Program-made: the position numbers and the translations under genes | DNA from: Prunella strophiata | Taxonomy: Eukaryota > Chordata > Aves > Passeriformes > Prunellidae | DNA: 64,000 nucleotides | Reading direction: 5' to 3' | NCBI GenBank assembly: GCA_036583965.1 | Contig: JAZBQD010000001.1 | Location: forward strand, 27,314,597-27,378,596 | The notes under the pieces: generated by a model | What the model was told of the DNA's origin: nothing | The model's input: only the letters and a program-made list of their open reading frames with translations | Databases searched by the model: none | Part shown: piece after piece, positions 13,762 through 26,406 of the stretch | Position numbering within the stretch: position 1 is the stretch's first letter | Layout: each line of letters starts with the position of its first letter

Positions 13762-16700
13762 GGAAAATGAAAAGCATGAAGGAGAGGAGCAGCTACCAAG
13801 TATGAATCAGAATTTCTGAATTGACTCCATCTGATATTTTCATTCCCCTCTCCCTACAAAACGTGGTGTAAGAATAAAGTGAACGTGAGAAAGAACACAG
13901 TTGAATGTTTCTGTGGGAGCCTGCAAAGAAAACATACAGATTAATACAATGATTTCATTTATTGAGTAGTTTCAGCATAATTACAGCTATATTAAGACTG
14001 TCATAGTGAGGCATCAACAGTGCCATCATAATGCCTACATAAAAGGTGACTCATCAGAGCCCTGAAATTCAAGTGAAACACTTACTGTCACTCAAAATGC
14101 TTTGGGAAATGAAAGCCAATTTTTGCAGCCTACCAGGCTAACTCACTATGCTATTTTAATTATTTTTCATTGAGATAGATTTTTCTTGGCACATAGAACC
14201 AATGCATCAAGGAGAAATTTCTTTTGAAAAGCCACATAGCAAGCTGGTATCAATTGAGGATGCAAGAGTAAAAACAGGAAACAAAAAAAAAAAAAAAAAA
14301 GAAGAGATGTCATCTAAGATACAAAATACTAAAGATTTATAGAAAATGGAGCAAGGGAAAGAAGGAGAACCTTTAAGCCTTTCAATTTATACATAGTCCT
14401 TAATAACTGGGCATACTTTGCTGGGACTGTGTCTGATAGAGAATTATGCAAAAATTACTTCTAAGCCTATAAGTAAGTAAACATACAAGCCATTCAAAAA
14501 AAAAAAAAATCCATGCAACGTTGCAACAGCTATTTAGTAGTCCAAAAGCATAAAATCTGGGGGGAAAAAATCAACACATTTCCTTATTTAGTGCAGAACA
14601 TCATGTGTATCATGTCTGTGAACATCCAGCAATCCGGGAGGAAAATACAGTGACTTCCAACTCAGTGGGACGTGACTTTTTCAGGGAGTGATCTCCACCT
14701 CAACAACAGATGAGCCTCAGCAGCACTTCCCTCCTCCTTGCACCTCACTGCACTCCAAGGAAAGCACGGGTATCCACTCTGGGTACTCCTTATGGAGACT
14801 CCAGGTGATTTTTGCCTTGTTTGTTCTCACACTGGCTGACAGCATTTTCAGCTAGGGAGCTGCATTCACCTCACAGAGCAGAAAAGCACAGTGAGATAGT
14901 CTTCCAGTTGGCAGGGGGAAAAGTTTGTTTTTTTAACAAAAAAACATACATTTGAACAATCATGTTCAGTCTATTTCCAACTTTCTTAACTGTTGGATAA
15001 TGTGTATCTTTAGAACTTTTAATGTAACACAAAAAATGCACATTCCTATTCCTACACCAGCTGGAACTGGCTAATATAGGTAGAAAGAGATTCCATCACA
15101 GACATATACATTTAGATATTATTTCAGCCTTGAATCAGCCTAACAATAGAATAACTTAGAGAACTGTATTAAAATTTTATGAATTTCATTTTGATAGCAC
15201 AAAAAGTATTATGAGAAAACCAATGGAAACCCATGAGCTTTGGAGAAATACACACATTCTTTACAGGTTCTCCAGCATCATGTTTAACTGAAAGTAATAA
15301 TTCTGTTTCAATGAAAAATGAAGTTTTTTTCAGTTCTTTCTTGTGCTTTTTAAAAGTAGTGTAATCCATAAGATTTCATCTATAAAGTTGTACTGCTTAA
15401 GTATAGACATAATACAGCCATATGTTCCATTAAACAAAAGAAAGGTGGCTCACTTTCTTTCAGTTATCAAAATCTGAAAAAATAGTAAATTTCAAAGTCA
15501 TGTATTCTTATTTCAACATAAATTTCCATTTTCCAATCAGTTCTTAAGAACATATTTCTATAGCATTATCATACAATAGAGTTTACTTTCTTTCACATAA
15601 CCTAAAACATTCTGTCTGACTGTACAATTTTCAATACATATACCTAATGTGCTTAACAGTTTGTCAAGGTCAGTAACACACTATCACCTCAGATGCTTTT
15701 TGATATTATGCCTCATGATCCCTGAATTATGAAAAAATACAAAGGAAAATAAATGGCTGAAAATTGTGATATGTAGCAAATAACTGAGAAGCTGCTGACC
15801 ATCAGTTTGCTTATTTGAGAAATACTGAGGTAAACTGTAATGAAATGAAGTAGCTGATATAGTGGACAAATAATGGTGATTAATCTCCTAACTATAGCAA
15901 AGATTTTCAGTGCAAAGTTTGTTACTGAAGTTTTTCCCCTAAGAGCCCAGTCCTTGTGAGTGGTTGCCATCATGACCCTCTGTCAGGACATTGAATATCA
16001 GACAGCAGGGACCCTCTTCTGCTTGGATGGGAACACAGCATGAAAATCAACAACAGAGCAGGTATTCCTCCTTTGGGTGGCAAGGCACCTCCAGATAGAG
16101 GGTTTTACAAATATTCAACTTGTGAGATTTTCATTCCAGTTACACTATAAATAATGTAGGAATGTAACCTCCATAGTAACTGCTTCATGCAAAGCCTCCT
16201 TCTCCCAAGCAGCATCCCAGGATTAGACTGCGCTAGCCTACTCTAAAAATAAAGTCACCCATCATGTGGCCTTGCACCAGCTATGAGTAATCTGTTTTCT
16301 TCCATCCCCAGCTTTCCACTAACATGGCAGTTTGGAACACAAGCCTTTTCCTGAGCAGAAAATAAAATAGATGTTAAGTGAGTGAGACTGAGCATGGGAA
16401 AACTGCTTGCATTGCATTAAGGGTGGCCTTACAATGACACCAAAATGTATTTCCATGGGACTACTTTTTCCCAATTCTATGGTAAAATACAGTAAAGAGA
16501 GATTTTTTTTTTTCCTAAGTTATGTAACAAGAACCCAAAATGAAGCATTCAGATACTCACTTATATTGTAAAAGTACAAAAAGCCTCAAGCAATAAAATA
16601 GCATAGAGCTCTTAATTATTTTTCAAGGGTTACATTTTGTCACCATAAACTGGGACAGAAACAGGAAAGCAGAAAGGGCAGAATGCTCCCCAGAGGACTG

Positions 16701-16930
16701 TGCAAGGGTGTGAACAAAGATTTAGTCTCTAGAGCTCATGCTCTGCATCCTGTACTCAAACATTAATCTAAAAGGAAGCACACAGTGACAAAACGCAGTC
16801 ATTCTGACTGATTAAAATGAAGGCATACATCAGAAAAATTGGCATTTTACAGATGATACTAAAAATAGGTCTAATAGATCAAGAATGAAAAAAGAAATAT
16901 TTTTGAAAGTACACATGTTTGACTTCCAGG

Positions 16931-16956
16931 AAAAACAAACAAACAAACAAACAAAC
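16931..16956. repeat. AAAC tetranucleotide microsatellite
   Basis: About six tandem AAAC units. A related CAAA/CAAG array lies at 18,234-18,259. Confidence 0.9.
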
Positions 16957-18233
16957 CAGTTCAACAGCAAAGACCAGGGAAATTTTTTTCTTTGGTTGTG
17001 GATCTTTCTTGTACTTTTATTCATTATGGGACTCTGAGGACTTAATTAATTGAAGTTAGAATTAATTCTAGTCTTTTTGTGCACAAGCAGAGGAGACATC
17101 TCTGAATATGTACTGACAGGCAGATAGATTACTAAAGACTGTTCTCCAAAAGGCAAATGCTGCTTTATGCCCCCTTTCATCTCTGAAAAACACCTTCAGT
17201 CCAAAGAACACTGACAGAAACTACCCAAAATATCTGGTTTTTACCTGGGAAGAGTTTGATGATCTGCTAAATAGAATGTTTCCATTTTTAACTCAAGAAT
17301 TTTTCTTTTTTTTCCTTAATTCCTCATTCAAACAGAAAAAACCACACACACAGACCTTAGAGCAATCAAGTTCACCAGAACAATGGTCATTTTTGGTTGG
17401 CTAAGCCTAAAAGGGCAGGCTGCATGAATTCTTTTCTTGTGTAGATGATGAGGAAAAACCCAGTGCTACTCATTACAAATCTTCATGTGTAAATGTAATT
17501 CACCCATAAACAAACTTATTGATGCAAAAAATCTTAAAAGTGTCTGTGGGATTTATTCACATCTTTACCTTAAGAGAAAAAAAAAGGCAGCCAGACAACC
17601 TCCTACTGGAGCACATTTAGAAGAAATTATGAACTCAAAAATAATTTCCAAAAGTGACATGAAGAAAAAGAGATCTGACCTAAGGCGTGCTATCTCAAAT
17701 TTGCATCAAAGCTGCCCATGGGCTGCCATGAGGAGCCTGAGCTGGCACAATTCACACATCTGTGGCTGGGAATTTCAGCTAACACTGACTGCAGCAGCAC
17801 TGCAAGGGCTGTCTCTAGCAAGGGATGACTTATGTGTTTACCATATGTCTACCAGTATGGCCAAACATGGCTTTTTAGAAAAGAAATACCTTCATGACAG
17901 TCAAAAGCTAAATTATCTGGAGCACAGATTTTGTGTGACCTTCACAAAAATCACAAGTGAAAGAATAAAAGTTGAACACTAAAATGCTATGAATATTGTT
18001 TCCTGCAAATCTATGAATGTACTCTAATTTACTTTTGTATATATTATAAACTAATTCACTGAGATATAAAAAAAATAATGTGAGAGGAAACAAGGCAGAG
18101 GTGTACTTATTTCCTTCTCTGATTCCAGCTGACCACTTGCCTTTTGTAAAGAAACAGCATCCACTAACTTCATGTGAGTGCATTCCAAAAGCATAAAGGA
18201 CTTCTGTAAACATAAATTCCATTGCAAGGCATA

Positions 18234-18259
18234 CAAACAAGCAAGCAAGCAAACAAAAA
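18234..18259. repeat. AAAC/AAGC microsatellite
   Basis: Tandem CAAA and CAAG units, an imperfect tetranucleotide repeat. Confidence 0.85.
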
Positions 18260-18565
18260 GAAACAGTTTTATAATCTAAAACATTTTCCCTTATCTTTGA
18301 AGGTAACAAGACAAAACAAAAAATGCCAAACACCCTGTTTCAGAATCTGGAATTACAGCTGTAAGTGGCAACAGCCAGGATCAGAGAAGAGGGGTGGACA
18401 TATAAACTCAAGGATTCCTATGATGGCAAAGGGAGAATAAGCACAAGGATTATTGTCTCTCACCTCTGAAACTAACTCTGAAATGGGCTATTTGTATATG
18501 GAAAGACTCCAGTCAAGGATATGATGTTCATTACTCCAGAAGGCCTGAACTTACCTTTGAAAATT

Positions 18566-18585
18566 AAAAAAAAAAAAAAAAAAAA
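18566..18585. repeat. A20 homopolymer
   Basis: Twenty consecutive A within an A-rich patch. Similar shorter runs occur at 14,283-14,300 (18 A) and near 50,973-50,989 (17 A). Confidence 0.9.
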
Positions 18586-20742
18586 CAAAAATTAAAATAA
18601 TTTAAACTGCCACGGACAGTTTGAGAACATCCTAAATTATTTAAAACATTGCTCTGTCTCATCCCTCACCTTCTAATTACCTGCCACTTCATGTTTTTGC
18701 CTGACATACTGAGGACTTGCTTCTGTGCTGGAACTAACATTTTTAAGAGAAAAGAGACATGAGATTCCTCTAACCAACACCTACTCTGTACACATCAACA
18801 CCTAAACTAGTCTACAAGGCTTCCTTTTCTGTCAGTGAAGATATCTAGGGGAGCATATACAATAATTCACCTAAACTTTTAGACAGAGCTGAGATTAAAA
18901 GTTTTAGACAGAGGTGGCAGAAAATGAAGCACAAGAAAACTACAGTCATCACACACTGATCATACTCAGTCACCTCCCTTAGTACATTTTCCTTCTTTGT
19001 CCCCCTTCCCCAGAGCTGGATGCAGTCTCACCCTGAACTTCTCACATGTCTACAGGAAGTTTGTCACAGCAGATCTGCAGCAGAAGATGTTTTTCCATAT
19101 CTAAATCTGGTTTTCTGTACTATAAATCATTAAGGTCCAAAGAAAAAATGGTTGTTTTTTGAAATGTAGGGTTCTCCAAGCGAATATCCAAATTCCCTCC
19201 TCTTGGAGTCATGAAAATAAATCATACTTTTATGTTTCATTAAAATATAAAGCTACAATTACCTATGGTGGCTCCCTCCCAAAGCAGAAGTGGCTCATGC
19301 ACCTCAGTGTCCTCCAGTGGACATGGTGCACCCACCACAAAGCCACACCATTCCCATGTGTCCCTGCTGCTGTGCCCACTTTGCCCACATTGCCCTATTT
19401 CTTCTGGAATCTTGGAGCATGAAGGTCACTCTACACAACATATTTATTCTGACTAAATTGTAGAAATCTGACATGCAGAGAGAGTGAACAGCAAGCTTGA
19501 CAGTGATTGAGTGCAACTGCTTTGAAGTTATGCCAGATTTAGACTGACTGTATCCTATAATATTTGGGAATGCACTATGCAGAACTGCTTTTTTTTCCTT
19601 CCTTTTCATCTACACAAGCACATTTTAAAAACAAATCTGCTCTTTTTTTGACACAGTATAGTAATAACCTGAGTCCCTGAACACCTTAGCATTAAAAAAA
19701 AGTCTTACTTTTACAAAATTGCTGAAGATCACTGAAACTGTAACCTTTGTGACAGGTCAATAAACTTCAGATCAGTAAACACAAACATGCCTTTGCCTCC
19801 AGTGAACATATTCCATTTTAAGAGCTGTGTTCATCCCATCTACAAATACAATTTAGTGTATGCAGTCACATTTTATTTTCTCACTTTAAAAATGCCCAGA
19901 GATTATGTCTAATGTTTATGCTTTGATTTGCTTGAATAAAAGGCTATTTGAGAAAGTTGGATACAAACATTTCCTGCAATTCTCAATAAAAACCATATTA
20001 GAGTTTGATATTTGATGCACCAAATTATCTTGTAAATGAGAAAAAAAAACTTTTGCACTGCATTTTTCTTTAAATGGAATTAATTCCTGTTCTACACGCC
20101 TAGTTAAAATTAATCACAAACCAATTGTGGTGCCAGTTTTCATTTCACTACCTGTATCACTGACTTTATGTGGAGAGGTGTTTTTTTACTACTCCCTAGA
20201 TGTTCACTGCACAGGCAGGACTCATGCAGAGTGACCACTATTCCTTTAGTATTTCTAAGTGGCTCTCCTGACCTTCTGAACACTCACTACATGATTTTAC
20301 TTTATAAGCCTCAGCACTGTTGTCACAATCTACAACTGAATTCCTGAACATAATTCCAGAATACAAGAATTACACATCTTCAAACACTAAATTGAGCATA
20401 TTGCACACAGGACAACCTAAGGGACATGTGCAGTAAGGTGACAAAGTTGACAGCTCCAAATAGAGATTTTTCTGCACAACAGAAACACAACAGTCCAATT
20501 ATTTGTATAATATGCTGACAGTCTTTGAAAATTACTAAAGCACTCCAGAAAACCATAAAAATACCTATTGTTGTATTCCTTCCCCACTGAGACTTAGGAA
20601 ATATTCCCAGGAATATTCTCAGGATTTTAGACTGATTAAGATAGGCAAGTTTATAAAATGGATGTAAAGTATTTTGTTGCCACTTAAAATATAAAGCTGG
20701 AGTTGGGGAGCAGCACTGGTACATCAGAAACCTGGGATGGAC

Positions 20743-21215
20743 TGATGCCTTGAGAGGCTACCTAGAACAGAGGCTAGACAGTGTTAAAGGAATAAAGCAT
20801 TTATTAAAAGGCCTTCATTAAAAGGCCTTATTTATTAATAAAGGATTTATTAAAAGACCCTCAAAGGATACACCTTGAGCAGTACTAGAGCCTGGCTGAG
20901 GCTCCACCCAAGATGGACTGATGGGTCACACGTTTTCACACTTTTGTAAGTTTTGGTCCATTTACATATTGGGGTTAATTGTCCAATTACAGTTTCAGGT
21001 TATGAAGTCCTATCCTCCCAGATTGCTCTCCTCAATTTCTGTTTGTACTTTTTGGGCCTGAAGCTGCAATGGTGTCCTTGGTTCTCAGGCTGGAAAAGGA
21101 TTGTTTTGTCTAAGGAAGCTGAAGAGAACTTGCTAACACTTTATATGAAGTTTAGAGTTACACACTAATGCAGTACAGAATCTGGAAAACATGAAAGCTA
21201 GAACTTCAGGCATCA
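20743..21215. mobile_element. Solo LTR of an avian endogenous retrovirus
   Basis: The 473 bp element starts TGATGCCT and ends AGGCATCA, perfect 8 bp terminal inverted repeats of the TG...CA type expected of a retroviral LTR. Inside are AATAAA on the + strand at 20,791-20,796 and on the - strand at 20,805-20,800, plus an internal repetition of ATTAAAAGGCCTT near 20,803-20,827. An AATAAA about 57 bases from one end favours the - orientation, but this is not decisive. Flanking GGAC on the left and GGAT on the right could be a decayed 4 bp target duplication. No gag, pol or env sequence is next to it, so it looks like a solo LTR. The family is not assigned with certainty. Confidence 0.7.
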
Positions 21216-24200
21216 GGATCAAGACCACTGAGAAGTGCTTAAGTGTTATGCATTGTAGTCTCAGAAGTTGCACAAATTTGCTGGTTCTGATTCACCTCTC
21301 GCTGAGACCAGCTGATGCTGCAAAGTTGCATAATGTGTGTGAAGCATGGAACAGCTCAGTGACAGCACAGACAAGGGCAGGAACAGCCACTTCATCTGTT
21401 CTGGTACAAACTTGTGCCCTCAAAGGAAGCAGGTGAGGAAGCAGCTCCATTGCTCAAGGCAGCACTTGAAAGAGCCTTTCTGATGTGCAAAGGGAACCAG
21501 GAGAGAGCCTCATTCAGAACTGACATTCAGCATCAGCAGCACTAGCACATGCCTGGCTAGGGCATTACTCTGAGTTAATTACTTGTGTTGTTGGCCCATT
21601 CTGACTTGTAAATAAATCTATCTGACTTTATGACTTTGGATAAAGGAGTTCAGTGTGTTTCTAACAAATAAGAGCACCCAGCAAAACCTACGCTTGCATA
21701 ATCTCAAAAAAAGAAGAACAGTATTATACATGGAAAACATTTCAGAGCTTTCAAAGTATTATTTTTAAAAAGAATAAACACCTAAGAAAAAATAATCTTG
21801 AAACCATAAGAAAGTTAGTAAGAAAATGTGAAACCCTTCTACTTGTAATAAATAAATTAGAACTTTCATTACTGCACCTCCTCAGCATGCTGCTCCTAGC
21901 ACTTCAGTTAGGCAAGGCATTTAGGGTTGAAAACCTAAGACTTCAGGAGACACAGGTAATCATTTTGGTATTTTGCTTAATTTTCCCAACAATCATTGCC
22001 AGAAAGAGAAATGCAAGTAAAGGAGATTTTTTTATTCTTATTACAAACTCTATCTTTCTGAGGCAATATCAGAATTTTAATGACTCATATATTCTGTGAA
22101 TGAGCATAATGAACACTACCACTCTGACACTTTCAATGTTCTGTAATTTGATTTGTTGGCAATTCCTATTCTCTCCTGTTTACAACCTGCAGGAAAGAGG
22201 TGAAATATCTAGCCAGTCAAAACAGTGAATATTTATAAGACTCAACTTTATGGATTCATTTTACCTCTCCAGTATAGTGGAGAGCTTTACCTTATTATGC
22301 ATTTTGAGAAACCATTATGCACATGCCCAAGCAACAGCAATCATTCCAAGAGCAGCCCTATTATGAGGTGAAATAGCTTCAGGGGAGAAGTTTGCCAGAT
22401 GTTTAGCAAGTCTCCCAAAAATCTAAACTCTTCCACTTTATAAAGTAGACACACAATTGCCAATGCCCCTTGCTTGGTGCAGGGCTGAAATGAATTTTTA
22501 AATTTGCAGTTTCTCTCGGTTGTCTCGAGGACACAGGGAGAGAGCCAGGGGATGCTCCTGGGCTGTGGATGGACCAGCTGCAATGGGAAGGTGCCCAGCA
22601 GTGTTGGATGGCAGAGGGACCAGTCTGTCCCCTCACATGCCACCAGCCAGACTGCCCCTTGGCAGTGTGGTCACACTGTCAGGATGACCCTGCTGTCCTC
22701 CAGATAAGGACTGACATCCTCTCCTCTCATGGTAAGAGATGCTCCCCACATATCCATATCTGACTCTGCTGGGGTGCAATGGCTGGACCTTGTCTCTCCC
22801 ATCAGTTATCTCAGCTCTGCCCTTTGCTCTGCCACAAAATGAGGGAAAGGTTTGATAAAGGTTCCCTGAACTGAAATCATTGATAAGAGCCTGGCAAAAT
22901 TAATATTTATGGGCTCTTAATTCCCTTTTTTAATGGATTAAACAGAAAAGCCTCTAATTTTGCAACAGATAGACTACAAGTCCATGTGTTTATGGTCTAA
23001 GCTTTCAGCAAAGAAACAGACACATATCACACCTCTAGTTGAGGAAACTTTCAGTCACACAATAATTATGTCAGTATTACTGCTCAGGCAACATGCTGCA
23101 TCAGTAAACACAGAGCTCTCCAGTCCCTCCACACAGCACAAAGCAGCAACATGAGATCTCCTCAACATCTCTTCTCTTTCCAAACTGGAAAAAAAAAAAT
23201 AAAGTGGAAATTGCTGGGCAGGGTGGTTTAGTCATTGTTCTCCAGTGCTCCCTGCTGCAAATGCTGCCTTGTTGATAATTACTCCTGTCTACTAATTTAT
23301 AGTGATATCCATCCACCTATTTGCCTTTCACCTACTGGAGGACAGAAACAAATACTGATTGCAAAGCTTGATTTCCTTCACCTGTATCCAGACCTCTAAA
23401 CCCAGTCACTTTTGATATTTCAGATTTGCACAGCTATCTTTCATATGAAAAGATTTTTTTTATGGCTTGATATCTCACACAAAACATAATTTTACAAAAC
23501 TAAGTAATTTTTAAAATATATTTTAAATGTTTAGGAAACAATTAGAATCCTGCTTTCCAAAGACTCCTTCATAATCTTAATAGCAGTTTCAAACTTTTAT
23601 TCCCTCTGACTTACACAATCACCTGAAATGCCACAACATTTTAAAATTATCTTTGTAATTTTTTTTAAGTGCTGCTTGAAACAACAAAAAAGGACCTCAG
23701 CAAGGAACAAGATGCAAGCATGCACATTAAGGATGAAATCACATCGATACATTTCATACACATGAAAAATTAATGCAAGATGAATGGTGAACACTGAATA
23801 AGTGGCTCTTTGCACAAAGACTTCCAAGTCGTATTTCTGGCTGATGACAGAAGTCTATTAACAAAATTAAGTAACAACCTTGTAAGTTTATGAAATATTA
23901 ATATATTGGGGAATAAAAGAAAATTATTCAGACAAAACAAAAATAACTCACCTGTGGTGAATGTGAGAGTGGCGAATTCATATGTATTTTATTGTAAAAT
24001 ACTAGAACGTGGTTTGGTGGCTTAAATAGAAATTTATCTGGCAAGGGGGAGATGGTGCCAACCCAGACAGAGGACATGGGGCTGAAGAAAATTTTCTCTT
24101 TTTAAAAGGGTCATGAAACAGCAAGGACAGATGAGTGACCTGGTTGAATCCAATCCTCCTTTGACAGAGAAGCACCCAAATTCATGCTGAAGTCACTGCA

Positions 24201-25311
24201 GGATAAAACATGAATTGCATTGGATGGATAGGGATGTACTTGGCTGAACTCTGCTCTGTATGGACTCCTGAGCCACTGCACAGGAGGTCAGCTTGGATGG
24301 AAAGAGCCCTCCCCTTGCAGATTTGCACTCTCAAGTTCAGAGAACAGTCCAGAATTTAGAACAAATCTGCATGACAGCACAGGGAACTACCAAGAAACAG
24401 AAGTGCATTACCAAGGGTTTTGTTTTGATGAGCAGGGGGGTAAGTACAGGCAAACAAATACCTATTAAAAGGATGATAATAATGTACTTCTTTCACTAGT
24501 TAAAATATTACTTGAAAACAAGTTATTTTTCTTGTCTCATACCTATCTATCCATCCATCCATTCTTCCTTTATTTCAGTTCCAGGTCAAAATAAAACACA
24601 CTGCACACTGAGTGGCAGGAAAAACAGTGTTTTCCCTCTGGTGTTCAAGGGACTGGTATCCTTGATTCATTAAAACTCACCAGAAATGTAGGATGTGTTA
24701 AAGAAGTAATTGAAAATAAATATTATACTTATTTGAAATTACAAACCACTTCACACTGTTAATTGCTTCAGCAAGCTGTGTATTTCTACACTTGCAATCA
24801 CTCCTAGAGATGAGATTACTGCTAAGGCAGACTCAAAATAAATATACATGCTAATAGATGCCAAAAAATTTAAAAATTTGAAAGAATGTTTTCCTCAAAC
24901 ATCTTGAAGACATTGATTTGTGAAGAAAGAAAACATTCCCCCAAACTTCTGGGATTAGTAAGGAGTAAGAGTGATTTCCCACATAGAGCAACATATTAAA
25001 ATTGGAATAAGGTGGGTTTTTTTTTTAATACAGGAAAAATTAAACATAACTGCAAGAATTAAATTATAAGTAATATTACTTAGATAATGGCAGGACAATG
25101 TGATTATCACATGATTAAAATGGATCACTATTAGATAAAACTTCCCTGTGACTTATTAGTGATAGCCACCTTTTCTTTACATTGCTTAAAACAAAAACAA
25201 AGTTGTCAAGGATGGAGTCTCACCAAACTTTGAACGAGTGTCTTCCCTTAAGTAAGAGTAGAATAACAACTTCAGGGTCTACTTAAGGGGACACAAAAGC
25301 AGGTTTTTACC

Positions 25312-25313
<2 letters not shown>

Positions 25314-25346
<33 letters not shown>
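25314..25346. repeat. T33 homopolymer
   Basis: Thirty-three consecutive T on the + strand. On the - strand it could be the A tail of a retrocopy lying at higher coordinates, but nothing recognisable is attached to it. Confidence 0.95.
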
Positions 25347-25349
<3 letters not shown>

Positions 25350-26345
25350 TGGCAACATACATTTTTATATGTTTACATGAACTCCACCACATGAAATCTT
25401 TAACTCAAGATTACAGGTAATATGATCAAAACCAATTTCACAACCTTCACAATCACGGCCCCATGACACCAAAAGTGTTCTTGCAATTAAAAGTACAAGT
25501 TTCCCAAAAGTCACTATGAATTATGGGTTAAGTGATTTGGCCATTTCTGGAAAACCTTTAGAGCATAGCTTATAAAATTATATATTTTGATCCAGTAAGA
25601 AAGAATTACAAGATGAATTTTTAATGTCTGTCTAGTGCAGGGCATGGAGATACAGAGAATATTCCTTCCTACATCTACTTCTCTGATTTCTTACACCAGT
25701 CACAGAATGATTCTACAAGGTCTCCATAAAAAAGTACAGAGGAGAAGCTGCTGTTGCCTGCATTTGAGATTGATTATCTGCAGCTTTTCTACCTCTGTAA
25801 TTCAGGGAAGCATTTGAATGAGTACTCTAGTAAAGATGTTTTCACAATATGTAAGGTCTTTTCTGCTTTCAAATGTGGACACATCAGCACAGTACAAGTG
25901 GCAATATTCACCTAGTATTTCCATGCATGTCTTGGTCTTCAGCAAACTAGGGAAATCTTCAGCTTCAGTAAAAACACTTCCATTGCTTTGTTTGTTTTCC
26001 CCAGCTAAAAAAGTAGCATCCTACTGGGAGGATCAAAAAGAATGTGACACCTGTTTTACTGTTTCAGAAGATAACCATAATACCCACTAAACATATTGGA
26101 TATGGTTGATGCCAAACTTATTACACTGGCCAGTGACCCAACTTTTTTGTTAATTATCTTCACTATGGGCATTTTTCTTCAACAGATAAAATTAGAATAA
26201 CTTTGATAACAAAGGAAATGTCAATTGTATATTCTAACTTTGGTTATATTTGCTGATTAATTCTGTTGTAATATTCAGAGAATTAAATATCATAAGGAAA
26301 AAAATATTAATGTTTATATAAATTATGCACAGAGAATGTCTTCTT

Positions 26346-26406
26346 TATATAATAAATATATATATAATATATATAATATATATTATATAATAATATATAA
26401 TAAATA
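26346..26406. repeat. AT-rich TATA/TAATA microsatellite
   Basis: About 60 bases composed almost only of A and T in alternating TATA and TAATA units, partly self-complementary. This is simple-sequence DNA with no coding content. Confidence 0.9.

Larger units (their letters stand above)
13880..20742. other. Intronic stretch, no gene recognised
   Basis: AT-rich sequence with A18 and A20 runs and AAAC-type microsatellites. The longest open frame, 165 codons at 17,485-17,982, has no domain or motif I recognise and overlaps a comparable frame on the other strand, so I treat it as chance. A 12 bp perfect palindrome, TGCAACGTTGCA, lies at 14,514-14,525. Confidence 0.7.

Noticed and set aside
17485..17982. 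165-codon + strand open frame
   Set aside because: No recognisable domain, no good exon borders, and a comparable frame overlaps on the opposite strand; it is best explained as chance.
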